64,000 nucleotides of DNA. Source: Aralia elata (Eukaryota; Streptophyta; Magnoliopsida; Apiales; Araliaceae). Position numbers and translations under genes: made by a program. The DNA is taken from contig CM068385.1 of the NCBI GenBank assembly GCA_034770075.1, positions 50,600,746 through 50,664,745 on the forward strand, given 5' to 3'. This document shows positions 34,593-45,790 of this stretch, piece by piece; the stretch's first letter is position 1; each line of letters starts with the position of its first letter. The notes beneath the pieces are model-generated. The model was given only the letters and a program-made list of their open reading frames with translations, was not told the DNA's origin and searched no databases.

Positions 34593-36783
34593 TTCTATGT
34601 ATGAAAAACCATGAAAACATGGAAGCTTTCCAAGAAATCTCAAAGTTGGAAAAACTGAAAATTTTTAGAAACGGAACCTAAAATTCAAACAAGCATAACT
34701 CCTACCCTATTTTGAATTTTTGGGTGAGGCTAAGTTCTAGAGTTAGATATAGAAGTCCCCTAAAACCTCCAATTGGAATTTCAGAAAAATATATTGTAGA
34801 TTTTTGTGGAGACAGATTCTACCAAAACAGTCCGGAACTTAAAATCGAAAAAAACCTATTGCCCTAAATTGTCCGTACCCTATTTTGACAACTTAGACAA
34901 TGAAGTAAATTCAGGCCTTTTGGGGACTGAAACTAGATGGTCTTATGTGGTTCTTGTCCAAAGATGGTCGAATTCCGACATCGGATGAGGGAGTTATGGC
35001 CAAAACAAAAACTAGGGATTTCAACACTAAAACTATCATAACTTGAGTTCTGTAACTCCGATGACTACGAAATTTAAACAAAAAATTCATGTTAACATGT
35101 GTAAGATTCTAATAAGATTTGAGAATTTTCAGAGTTCGACATGATATAGTTAATTTTGACAATTTACGGACTTAATACGGGATTTTGAAAACTACTAAAG
35201 GAAGTTGAAAAATTCCAAAACAATTATTTTTATGTATAGAATATATGTATATGTGTGTGGCCAGAAGAGAAAAAAATAATAAAATAATTAAGGAGGCTTA
35301 ATAAGGAAATTAAGTTTCAAATGGATTAAAAATAATTAAAACCGTAAAGTCGAGAATTACCGAAATAATTCCTACCAACTGGAATATGTTGATTTGTGAC
35401 GTATAAGTCTATTTGAATGCTAATTGCATATTTTTATGAAAATATTATAAGTATGATTTGAGGGAACATTTACGTTCGAATTAAGTCAATAAGGTGATTA
35501 TCGGGTTAGGTTACGATAATTGCCGGCAATGTTTTTTTTTACAAGGGTAACGATTAAGAGAATCGTTATGGATATTGTAGGTTATTTGAGTAACGACGTA
35601 CTAAGGTTAAGCGTAAACAACGAGACATGCAAGTATTCTAACTTCATTTGATTTTCATATTAAATGCAAGTTTCCTAAGATTACTCAAATTCTTGTAATT
35701 GAGCAGGTTTTCTATTCAAACTCTTATTTGATGTTTTCTAAATGATAATTGCATGTTCAATCCGTACTAAGGTGCATTTGAGAAATTCGTTTAGATATTG
35801 AATCGTGAAGCATGAAACGTTCTAGTATGCATGAATTGCTTTGTTAATAAAAGTCTATGCCACTTGTTTCGGCTAGACTGATATTGATGTAATATGTTGA
35901 AATCATAGAATTTCTTTGAAGCTAATTTAAACTATATTATTGTGGTGCAGACTCATGATATAAGACTGAGATGAACAACCCTTATAAAAGGAAAACTTTA
36001 TTGTCGAACCTCCGACCCTGCGCGCTATGTTTGATTGTTATGCATAATATGAAGTACAATGAGGATGATCACCTTATGTACTTGCAAAGATTGTAATTCA
36101 TCCATGATATTAACTTATACTCTCGAGGTATTTAGTTAACTGATTGATAATTCCTCTAGGAGTTCACGATCCATAGCGATCACTCAGCATGAAATTTTGA
36201 GAAAAATCCTCTTTGTTAAAAGTGATGCAGTATTGCTATTTCTTCACAATTAATTGAATATTGTTGAAAATTTAGAATATTTAACTCTTTTATTCATGAT
36301 GTATTATTCAGTATGGAATTCAAGATAATCCTTGTTATTGGAATTGATTCATTATTTCCATTACTTCATAATCTTTTGAATATTGTTGAAATTCTGGAAA
36401 GTTAAACTCTTTAGTTCATGATATATGGTTTATTGTATGCTTTAAACTTGCTGAGCAAATTAGTTGCTCACCCTTGCTTTGAATAAAACTTTTCAGCTAA
36501 GACCGAGGTGGCCAAATGTTCTAGAAAGGACAAAGGCTAAGCGAAGGCGACCGAATAGTGTCATTTATGTAATGATTCTTATATTATGAGTTGATGTAAA
36601 TCTTTTGTATTATTAGATATGTTTTATAAATGTTAGTTGAACTTGGGATAACGATATGTTTTGTATTAAGATAATTTATGGATTGATGTAATTCATATTG
36701 AATGGGTAGATAGATGTGATGTGTATGTTGCACCGTGAGCACTGAATCCGAGGTTCAAGTGACCTTGATTTGGGGGCGTCACA
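34593..36783 (+). repeat. Gy3: 3' part of another Tekay-like LTR
   Basis: It ends TTTGGGGGCGTCACA like the other Tekay-like LTRs and aligns in patches with the solo LTR (for example TATGTATATG...GGCCAG near 35245 and 61786, and the final 60 bases). It has the hairpin TGAGCAAATTAGTTGCTCA at 36452-36470. No primer site follows, so it is the end of a 3' LTR or a solo LTR. Its left part would lie beyond Gy1, outside the window. No credible gene. Confidence 0.78.
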
Positions 36784-36784
36784 G

Positions 36785-37312
36785 TGTTGAACCCTCTTTT
36801 TGAGCCTCAGTTTTAAAGGTCTTAGATGGTTGTTTTCAAGCAACCAACTATGGGAAAAAAATACAATGTTATTTGGTCTAAATGCTTGCCCAAACTTGAA
36901 AGCAAATAGGCTAACCCAGAAATTCAAAAAAATCATCAAAGTAGGCCAGAAAATCACCTCTTGTGCAGATTCTGCAGCAGAGTGAATATGTTAAACCCAC
37001 CTTTTGAGCCACTATTTTGGGGAGTCTTAAGATGTTATTTCAGTTGACTAACTATGGAATAAAATACTATGTCATATGGTCTAAAAGTTTATTCAGACTT
37101 GGAAGCAAAGGGCTTAATATAAAAATTCCTAAAAATCCCCAAAGTAGGCTGGAAAATCCACTAGAACTGCTGCACTACAACAGTTGTAGCAGCTTCAACA
37201 GTGCACTTTGAGCCTCTAATTTGAAGGCTTTAACTTGATATTTTCAAACAACTAAATGATGGATTAAATACTCTGTAGTATGGTCTAGATCCCTGTCCAA
37301 GTTTGAAAGCTA
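36785..37312. repeat. 204-bp tandem repeat, about 2.5 units
   Basis: The anchor TTTGAGCC recurs at 36799, 37003 and 37207, exactly 204 bases apart. Shared blocks include GGTCTAAATGCTT, TTGAAAGCAAA and AAGTAGGC. Units have diverged and the third stops at TTTGAAAGC (about 37310). It lies between Gy3 and the 3' side of the Tat element. Confidence 0.8.
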
Positions 37313-37668
37313 TTGGATCGAGAGTTGAGCTGGATCGTCGAGTGCACAGTCTGACTTTTGAGCGTGATCAGGCTCGATCTTTGATGCTGACTGCCTTGGT
37401 TGGCCAAGATACTACATACGCTAAGAGGGATGCGGCCTTTACAACCAGGGATGCCGCCATTGCTGATAGAGATGCCCACCGGGCTTATGCTGAGGAAGTT
37501 GTTGCTCAGGCTAGGGATGTCTTAGAGCGTCAAGATAGTACTGTTCGAATGGCGATGACCTTACTAGGGGGTGTTGACACATTAGAGCAGGAGCTTAGAT
37601 CGGCTCCTCCGACCGCAGAGACCGCCAGCTATCTTGTATTTTTGTCTCGTCTCACTTCAGATTTGTAG
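37303..37668 (+). CDS. Unknown coiled-coil reading frame, antisense to the Tat element
   Basis: I do not recognise this protein. The frame lacks an ATG at its start (it opens with TTG inside the third tandem unit), so the 5' end is missing or an exon boundary. It encodes about 121 residues, rich in Arg, Asp and Ala, with heptad-like stretches (RDAAFTTRDAAIADRDAH, then ARDVLERQDSTVRMAMTLL) and ends with SRLTSDL and TAG. It is on the opposite strand from, and downstream of, the Tat pol gene. Antisense frames at this place are known in some Tat-lineage elements (Grande, RIRE2), which makes that the best guess. Confidence 0.45.
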   Translation: MKAIGSRVELDRRVHSLTFERDQARSLMLTALVGQDTTYAKRDAAFTTRDAAIADRDAHRAYAEEVVAQARDVLERQDSTVRMAMTLLGGVDTLEQELRSAPPTAETASYLVFLSRLTSDL

Positions 37669-38220
37669 ATCATTCTTCATTTTATTTTTCTGCATAAATT
37701 ATATCATTCTTTCATTCATCATAGAAAACTTTTTGTATATTAAAACAGTCAAATATATAGAAAGATTTGCATTTTAGTCAACTTTCCTTTTTGATGTATC
37801 CTCGCCTTTTATCCGATTGCCATATCACCTTGATGATTACTATCTCAATATGTTACTATTTTTCTCGTTTTAGGTACTCGAGTCCAATTTGGTGGATATT
37901 TGCCGAGATGTTGTCTAATTTCATCGGAGTAGATCGTTAACTTGGGTCAAATGGTTTGGATTATTTTAAAGAAATCTGAGTTTTGGGTTTATATCTAGGT
38001 ATAAATTGTGTTTGTATGACTACTTTATTCGTCAAAAGGAGGATCAGACGATCCATTGAAAAAGCCTCATGATTAACAGATCATTGAAAGGATTTTGGAT
38101 TTTTATAAGGATTAGACCGCACCGTAAACGGCTGCCTATGTACTCCTATAATGATGAAGAGATCAGGTCTTACGTAGTTCAGACTGAGTATAAGAAAACT
38201 TTTTTTTGAGGGAATATAAT
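37669..38220 (-). other. Tat 3' untranslated region, no gene seen
   Basis: No frame or domain recognised. Near 38124-38180 the + strand reads ACGGCTGCCTATGTACTCC followed by CAGGTCTTACGTAGTTC, a type of sequence I recognise from the antisense strand of plant Tat-like elements. No clear polypurine tract or LTR start was found. Confidence 0.45.
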
Positions 38221-38223
38221 TTC

Positions 38224-39671
38224 TCATGCATAATATTGCTTCACATAATCCGTATTAAGAGGTTGTGGAAATATCTCATCGTCCATTTCTTGGAGGATCA
38301 AAGCTCCCCCTGATAATACTGTTTTGATAACGAATGGCCCTTCCCAGTTTGGGGCAAATTTTTCTCTAGCTTCGTCTTGACAAAGAATGATCTTCTTCAG
38401 TACCAAGTCGTTCTCTTTAAATTCTCTAGATCACACTTTCTTATTGTAAGAGCGGGAACTTCATTGTTGGTATAATCGTCCATGGAAGACGACGGTCATT
38501 CTTTTCTCATCTATCAGAGCCAACTGGTCATATGGGTCCTGTATCCATTGGTTCTCTTCGATTTGAGTATCCAACAATATCCGGAGGGATGCCATTTCGA
38601 CTGGTAATACAACTTTCGTGTTGTATACTAAGGAGTAGGGAGTTGTCCCAGTCGACGTGCGTATCGATGTTTGGTAGGCAAGTAAGGTAAGAGGCAATAA
38701 ATTCGGCCATCCCCGATGGTTGGCTGCCATTTTCTCCATAATTCTCTTGATATTCTTATTCGCAGCTTCCACAACACCGTTCATTTTCGGTCTCTAAATA
38801 ACTAAATTGAGATGTTTAATTTTAAACCTGTCACATAGCTCTTTCATTATCTCATTAGTCAAGTTTTTGGCATTATCCGATACTAGAATTTTCGGTTGTC
38901 CGTATCGGCATATGATGTTGTTTTAAATGAAACTGACGATAACTTCCTTCGTTACTTTAGGGAAGGATGCCGCCTCTATCCACTTGGTGCAATAATCGAT
39001 CATGGTAAATATGAATTGAGGCCCATTGCTGGCTTTGGGCTCAATCGAGCCAACACGTCCATTCTCTATATAGAGAATGGCCAAGGCGAAGTCATACAAT
39101 GTAGTTCATTAGGCGGTGCGTGGATAATATTGGCATGTATCTAGCACTGATGACATCGCTTGACGTGATCATCACAATCTACTTTGAGTGATAGCAAATA
39201 ATGTCCTGTTCTTTGAATCTTCTTAGCAAGAAGCGGATCACTCATTTGCGGTCCACATATTCCGCCGTATATCTCGTCCATGAGTCTCTAGGCTTGATCT
39301 TTGTTTAATTATCTTAGGAGTCCCATGCTGACATCTCTTTTATACAAAGTGTCTCCGCTTAGATAAAATTTCAATACCATCTTTTGGATCCGTTGTCTCT
39401 CGGTTCGATTTGCCCCAGCATGAATAGATCTATCGCGCAAATATTCCTTGATGTCGTGGTACCATGGTTGCTCAGATTGAGGTATTTCGTTTGAAATCTC
39501 CTTGACATAATTCTCATAGGCGGGGTTGTGTTGTATTGCAATCTCGATGGCAAGTGCACCCTTTCTCTTAGATACATGGAGCAGTGATGCCAAGGTAGCC
39601 AATGTACCTGCAAAGTCGTTTCTATTTCGGCAAATATGTTTGAAGGCAATGTCTTCAAACTCCCTAGCCAT
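38224..39671 (-). pseudogene. Tat integrase (decayed)
   Basis: Read leftward: a linker (39671-39309, SLLHVSKRKGALAIEI), a zinc region ending CHQC near 39150, the catalytic core (TMIDYCTKW, then SDNAKNLTNE, about 39040-38850), MNGVVEAANKNIKRI (38784 onward) and a C-terminal GPFVIKTVLSGGALIL ending at 38224. Stops and at least one frameshift separate these blocks. The core motifs match gypsy integrases of the Tat/Athila type. It would have inserted element DNA into nuclear chromosomes. Confidence 0.82.
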
Positions 39672-40063
39672 CTTGATGTCGATGGTAAGGTAGTAAGTGA
39701 AGTTCCTTGGTATTGTACGCCCCCATAGATTGTCGGATGACCAATTCTAAGTCTCCAAAAATGGCTAATCATTTGACTCCCATTCTTCGAGCCAACTTCA
39801 ATTCCAAAATACATCCTTCGTACTCGGCCGTATTATTGGAATTATTGAATCGTAACTTAGCTGCCATGGGGTATTGGTCTCCCGTGATTGATATGAGGAG
39901 TGCCCTAACTCCGACCTCTTCTATGTTCATGGCGTCGTCAAAATATAATTTCCAAAACTGGCCTTCGTCTTTGCGTCTCATTTGCTGGATGACCATCATG
40001 TCTTTGTCAGGGAAGTATGTTTCCAAAGGTTCGAACCCTCCTGAGGGTGCTTCAGACAGCTGA
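39672..40063 (-). pseudogene. Tat second RNase H
   Basis: On the - strand FWKLYFDDAMN, then NNTAEYEGCILELKLARRMG, is the pattern of the archaeal-like RNase H found only in Tat-lineage elements. The first catalytic Asp (FDDA) and the Glu of AEYEG are visible. It directly precedes integrase. Confidence 0.8.
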
Positions 40064-40111
40064 TCTACAATCCTTTATCCTTTGATGGATTTCTGGGTCA
40101 CGTAGATTATA

Positions 40112-41141
40112 TCATAATTGCCATCTGGATAACCAGCAATTCAACATAGCTCGGTCAAAAATATATTTTAATGGATTAATGTGGGAAATCAAATACGTAG
40201 TGTGGCCGTGCAGGTAATGCTGCAGTCTCATGGCGGCCCATGCTAATGCATAATAGGTTTTCTCGATTAACGTGTAGTTTTGTTCGCAGCTACTGAACCT
40301 TTTGTTGAGACAATATATGGCTCTTTCTTTTCCCATGTCGTCTTTCTGTCCTAGCATGCATCCTATGGCGTTGGAATTGACCGATATATACATGAATAAA
40401 GGGACTCCCTCCCTTGGGGGTACTAGGACGGGTGCTTCGATCAATTGTTGCTTGATAATGTGGAAGGCCTTTTAGTACTCTTTATTCCACTTTATAGAGG
40501 AACTCTTTCTTAATAGCTTGAAAATTGGCTCGCAAGTCGTTGTCAATTGTGATATGAACCGACTGATGAAATTGGTTCTTCCTAAGAATCCTCGTATTTC
40601 TTTTTCAGTGCGTTGTGCTGACATCTTAGTAATGACTTTTATTTTAGCAGGGTCTATTTCAATGCCCCTGTTGCTGACGAGAAATCCTAGAAGCTTACCT
40701 GATTTAACGGCGAAGGCGCACTTTGCTGGGTTCAACTTCAAATTATACTTACGTAGTCGGTCAAATAACTTCTATAGGTGGGTTGTATGATCCCCTTCCT
40801 TATTTGATTTCACGATGATGTCGTCCACATAAACTTCGATTTTTTTGTGCATTATATCATGAAATAGGGCCATCACAACCCTCTGGTAAGTGGCACCGAC
40901 ATTGGTGAGGCCGGAAGCTAGACGCCTATAGCAGAATGTGCCTCATGGGGTGATGAAGGCCGTCTTTGCTCTATCTTCCTCGGCGACCATAATTTGATGG
41001 TAACCAACAAAGCAATCGACAAACGAGTACATTTCAAACTATGCAGTGTTGTCTATCAATATGTGGATGAATGGTACAGGGAAATCGTCTGTGAGACTGG
41101 CTTTGTTGAGATCTCGATAATCCACGCAGACTCACACTTTC
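40112..41141 (-). pseudogene. Tat RT C-terminal part and first RNase H
   Basis: Reading leftward from the Cop3 insertion: VCVDYRDLNKA, TDDFPVPFI, then YVDD (40820-40831), LNPAKCAFAV and GFLGRTNFISRFI. RNase H follows with LFMYISVNSNAIG and SCEQNYTLIEKTYYAL (40444-40112). Stops occur near 41035 and at 40472, the latter a likely CAA to TAA change. The upstream RT part continues at 48041 beyond Cop3. Confidence 0.87.
41137..41141 (+). repeat. Target site duplication of Cop3 (left)
   Basis: CTTTC here is repeated at 48036-48040. Joining the flanks restores the Tat RT context around the conserved VDYRDLN. Confidence 0.92.
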
Positions 41142-42955
41142 TGAAAGTAGTATGCACACAAGCTAATCATATTTGATATGATGTAGCATATACTTTGTAA
41201 TCTTATTCGGTTATTAATAAAAGAAATAATTTAGTAAAGGCATTTTCATTATCTACATGATATTGTTATATTAAGTGTGATAAACCCATAGTTTTGAGCA
41301 ATGCTTTTAGAATCATGATGATGATCATGCTAATAAGATCTAAATTCTAGATAGCTTAAAACTAAAATCGTTCATAATCGTTGGATTACTAAAAAGGGAT
41401 TAGTGAATCCGGATAAATTAGTACATACTTTGCTTGCTCTTAGGAAGAGGATGATTGATCTCATAATTATTTGTGTGGAGACACTAAAGCAAGTATGTAG
41501 GTGCTTCTTGGAGAATAAGTTCACTGAATGTGGCTCGCTAAAGGAATACCTAATGGAGTTGTACTTGCCTGTCAATAGGAATTCCTTAAGTGATAGTAGT
41601 ACAAGTGATCCTTAGACTTGAGATCATCATAGTATCTTGTGTATGATGAATTATACTTTGACATATCCCTTAAGACCTTTAAGGTATATCAAAGGGTATG
41701 ATTGGGTATAATAAGTTGTACATGGAGATAGGTGAATGGTCAATAAAGAATCTACCACTTCTAGTAAAAGGAGAGAATGTCCTATGTAATTCGATAAATG
41801 ACAACTTAGAAGTCTTTGGCCAAAGCAGAATGAAATTAGAAATGTGTTTCTAATTTGCATTAATCAGAGTTGTGCATTTGAGAATCGAAATACATATAAT
41901 CAAATAAAATAAGACTTGACAGTAATTTCATGTCTTATATTTAATTGGGATATTGCATGGTAGAAGGATTGAATTGTACGGTAACTATTCACTAAAAGGT
42001 TCTTTTGTGATTAATGTTGAAATCTATATTATCTGAAAAGTCGTTGATTGCTAAGGGGGCTTACCTTTATTGTAGAATAAATATTATTTAATTAAATAAA
42101 TTAAATAGTTTAATTTATTTATTTAAATAAAATTAGAATTGTTCTAATTGATTTATTCACAACCGGTTTAGTATGGAGAACCTAAAGGGTCACACTACAA
42201 AAGAAAAATATTTATTTAAGAAGTAAATGACATAATCGTAATAATAAGTTAAGTGTATTTAATTTAATCTATGGAGATAGAATAAATTAAATAGCTTAAT
42301 ATTTATTATTTAATATTTTGGAAATATTAGATATAAATTAATAAGAGGAGCCTTATTATTATTATTACGATTATTATTATTATTTAATTCCTAAAAGAGT
42401 GGGAATTAATTAATAAAAGTACTTTCATAAATTCCTAATTGGATTAGGAGTTTAATTAATTAAAGGAGTTTAATTAAAATAAAACCCTAGTCCTAAATAG
42501 TTTAGGAAGGTTCCCTATATCTATAAATAAGAGGAGTCTTATCATAGATTAAGGCTACACACTCTTCCATTAGAATTAGAGAGAGAGTACTTACAATTTC
42601 TATAGAGATAGAAACTAGAGTTTTACCAAACACCCATCTTCTTGAATACGTATTATTCCTTGGTAGATCACCTCTAGAGGCCAAACACTTGAGTGGCTAA
42701 CGTTGATCAAAGGAAGAAATTTAATCGGTGAACTTCAAGGAGAACGCAAAGGATTTGGAGTTGAACTCATACATGTGGAAGCACGGTTCTAGGAGGGTAT
42801 GATTCTCATACTTTATCTTTTTCGTATAATTGATAATTGAGCACAAGGAAAGATCATGGTGATGGTTTGTATAAAATTTTAAAATCTGCTTTCATCGCGC
42901 TTCCGCACTATTTATGTAATTTGATTGCATGCTCGCACTATTTACGAACCTAACA
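41142..42955 (+). repeat. Cop3 5' LTR
   Basis: 1814 bases, TGAAAGTAG...CCTAACA. It keeps the roughly 230-base segment lost in Cop1. TATAAATA lies at 42532-42539, and an ATT-type microsatellite near 42355-42385. Confidence 0.93.
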
Positions 42956-42956
42956 G

Positions 42957-42969
42957 TGGTATCAGAGCC
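42957..42969 (+). other. Cop3 primer binding site (initiator tRNA-Met)
   Basis: TGGTATCAGAGCC, one base after the 5' LTR. Confidence 0.93.
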
Positions 42970-43099
42970 TAACCTTGTGCTAATTATCGATTATTATGAT
43001 TCCATGTATGTATGGGTATGCGATTGGATCGATTTTCTGGGCAACAGAAAATTTTTTCGAACTCTACTACGCAGCCCGAACCTAGAAACTGTTTTTGGG

Positions 43100-43159
43100 G
43101 GTGCAGCGCGGCCGCTCCGCTCCAAGTTCATTTTTGAGCGCGGCCGCGCCGGTCTGCAG
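43100..43159 (+). repeat. GC-rich island in the Cop3 leader
   Basis: Two GCGCGGCCGC-type units. The second (43138-43159) has GCGCGGCCGCGCC followed by GGTCTGCAG and differs by one base from the Gy1 LTR at 32798-32819. Cop1 and Cop2 use GCGCAGCTGCGC at this place instead. Confidence 0.8.
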
Positions 43160-43199
43160 ATTTTGAAAATTTTTTATTTTGATTTTATTTATTTTCAAT

Positions 43200-43640
43200 T
43201 AAGATAAAAGGTTTATTTTGAATTAGAATATGATTAAAATTAAAAGTTTTATTTTTAACTTGGAATTAGATTCCACGTTAACTAGGATAAATAAGTTTAT
43301 TCTGTTTTGGAATATGATTCCATGTTTCCTAGAATAAAGGAGTTTATTCACATATGGAATAGGATTCCATGTTTCCTAAAAAATAAAGATGTTTATTTTG
43401 ATAAGGAATAAGATTCAACATATTTTATTTTTTCAGCAATTTTAAGTTTAAATAAAGGAGTTTATTTTGAACTTGAAATTGGATTCCATGTTAATTAAAA
43501 TAAAGGAGTTTATTTTGATTTGGAATTTGATTAAAAATAAAGGAGTTTATTTTTATTCAAAATTGGATAAAATAAAATAAATAAGTTTATTATGATTTAA
43601 ATTTTGATTAAAATAAAGGAGTTTATTTTTGTTTCAAAAT
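43200..43640 (+). repeat. Degenerate AT-rich tandem units, AAATAAAGGAGTTTATTT
   Basis: About nine units of roughly 40-60 bases, alternating an AAATAAAGGAGTTTATTT half-palindrome with GGAATTNGATTCCATGTT. Cop1 has only about four units at 3190-3335. Confidence 0.65.
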
Positions 43641-44242
43641 TGGATCTCTAGTAAACGTTTAATTGCCCATTAAATGATATCAATGCATATATGGAATGGT
43701 TTTCTTATTCATGGGATGAATGTTTTTTATTGATGCATATGGTGATATGTATGATAATAAATGGGATTGATTATGGACTATTGACCAATGTGTGATTGGA
43801 TTTATTTTAGAGGATGCTTGAATGAATGAGTTTTTATAAATGGGGTCTGCGTACCTCGTATTCTCTAATTTTTCTTAATGTAAATTCTATCTCCCTCCAA
43901 TGTACTTCCCATTGACTGCTGATTAAGGTTTCTATTTATTGCAAATAGTTAATGTAATAGGTTTAGTTAGAATTACTTGAAGAATTGGGGACAAAAGAGC
44001 AAGGAGCGCTTGAAGACCCGTTTGTAATGGAGCTCGGGTTTAAATATAATAGTTATATTTAAATTCTGTTCTTGCACCCTAGGTTTGACCTTTTGGTTCA
44101 CTTGGTGCCTCTAGTGAACCAAACTAGAATAAAAGTCCATAATCAATTCGGGTAGAATATAGTATTCTATATGTACATGCTAACTATGTATATATTATAT
44201 GTTATCTAACATGCTTTGCATTTTAAATAATATGATGCGTAT

Positions 44243-44296
<54 letters not shown>

Positions 44297-44300
44297 TGCA
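44243..44300. repeat. TA/TG compound microsatellite
   Basis: (TA) run to 44260, then a (TG) run interrupted near 44290. Cop1 and Cop2 have only short TA runs at this place. Confidence 0.95.
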
Positions 44301-44442
44301 TGTGCGCTAATCAAGATGAGACAAATAATAACAAACACTCAAAAAAATCATATTAAGTCCTAAACGTTCAAAGATATTTTGGAATATCGAACGTCGCCTT
44401 CTAGCATAGTAAAGCAATAGAGTATTAAATATTTAATATGAG

Positions 44443-44732
44443 TTTGTTGTGCACACACAAGGCGAGTATTAAATATTTAAGATGTTTTATCACATTTGAT
44501 GCTTATTAAGGAATTGAACATTACCGCTTTGTTGTGCACACACAAGGGCTGCATTTTTCTCTTCACATATATGGAAGTGCTAGGTTGGACTTAACTTGGA
44601 TTATTTTAGTTCGGATGTGCACACACTTGACCATTATAATCTAAGAGGCAAAATACAAGGAGTTACATAGTGATGTAATTGACAATAGTTGTCTACCTAT
44701 TTATTTATATATAGTTTGTTGTGCACACACAA
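44443..44732 (+). repeat. Four dispersed inverted motifs, core GTGCACACAC
   Basis: TTTGTTGTGCACACACAA at 44443-44460, 44528-44545 and 44715-44732, and GGATGTGCACACACTT at 44613-44628. All four share the same core, unlike the Cop1 and Cop2 cores. Confidence 0.87.
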
Positions 44733-44929
44733 GGCTATATATATTTGAAATGGGATCCTTATTCTCACTAGCAAATCTTTAATTAGATTTGCCGAACTAT
44801 ATATTGAGGGTAATATAGTTCGAAGAAAATAGTGGGAGCAACCAATTTAAATAAAGATCTAATTTTTTTTGTAATTAATAAAATGAATGTATGCTAAAAT
44901 GTTGTTAATTACAAATTTATTTACAGAAT

Positions 44930-45790
44930 TTTACAATATCTAATTTACTATCACTGCAGAGCATATTAGATGCTAATTAACCGGACCGAATTAAACGGAT
45001 TGGTTAAGAAATTTGAGAATAATTCTCAAGGCTGAAAAGCTATCTTATGTCCTTAATATGCATATCCCTGCAATAGTTGTAGACAATGCATTTGAGGAAG
45101 AGATTTCTACTTTTAAAAAGTGATAAGATGATGCACAGTTGGCTCAATACATCATGCTCGCATCCATGAGTAACGAGCTTCAGCGTTAACATGAAACTAT
45201 GGATGCTCCTACTATATTCCTGCAATTTCAAGGAGTTGAATGGTGAGGAAAGTGGGACAACTAGATATCATATATCTAAGGAGCTCTTCCGATCTAGAAT
45301 GACTGATGACACTACAGTACAGACACATGTCCTTAACATGATCAATTTGATTGAACAATTAGGACAATAGGGTTTTGTCATGGATGGAGAGTTGAACCAA
45401 GATTTGATCTTGCAATCACTCCCGGACTTTTTCTCACAATTTGTTGTGAATTTCCACATGAACAAGCTATATATCAGTCTGCCTGAGTTGCTTATACATG
45501 TTGAAAACTGTAAAGAGTCACTTTCCAACCAAGAAAGACCAAGTCTTACTTGTAGAAGATTCTTCCAGGAAACGGAAGAGGGCCAAAGGATCTTCTGAAA
45601 AGAAGAACAATTCAAAAAAGGTATAAGGAAAGGAAAAAATAAAGGACAATAAGAACAAAACTGATGCGGATAGTAAAAGAGTTTGCTTCCACTGTAATAA
45701 GCCTGGACACTGGAAAGGAAACTGTAAGGAGAATCTTACAGAGGCTAACCATAAGAAGCTTAGTGAAGCTTCGGTTAAAGATATAAGTTT
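44930..45790 (+). pseudogene. gag: Cop3 gag (heavily decayed)
   Basis: The start ATG of Cop1 is lost. Matching pieces follow in several frames, for example the region around 45380-45480 corresponding to the NFHMNKLDVSLPELL stretch of Cop1. The zinc knuckle CFHCNKPGHWKGNC lies at about 45690-45731. Many stops. Confidence 0.8.

Larger units (their letters stand above)
42970..44929 (+). other. Cop3 leader (non-coding)
   Basis: Nearly 2 kb without a credible gene. It holds a GC island (43100-43159), an expanded AT-rich repeat (43200-43640), a TA/TG microsatellite (44243-44300) and four dispersed motifs (44443-44732). Confidence 0.8.

Noticed and set aside
36784..37312. Possible primer site after the Gy3 LTR end
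   Set aside because: The sequence after GGCGTCACA does not match any tRNA 3' end and begins a 204-bp repeat, so this is flanking DNA.
39061..39078. Perfect 18-base palindrome ATTCTCTATATAGAGAAT
   Set aside because: It lies within the decayed Tat integrase coding region and probably arose by chance point changes. No second copy was seen.
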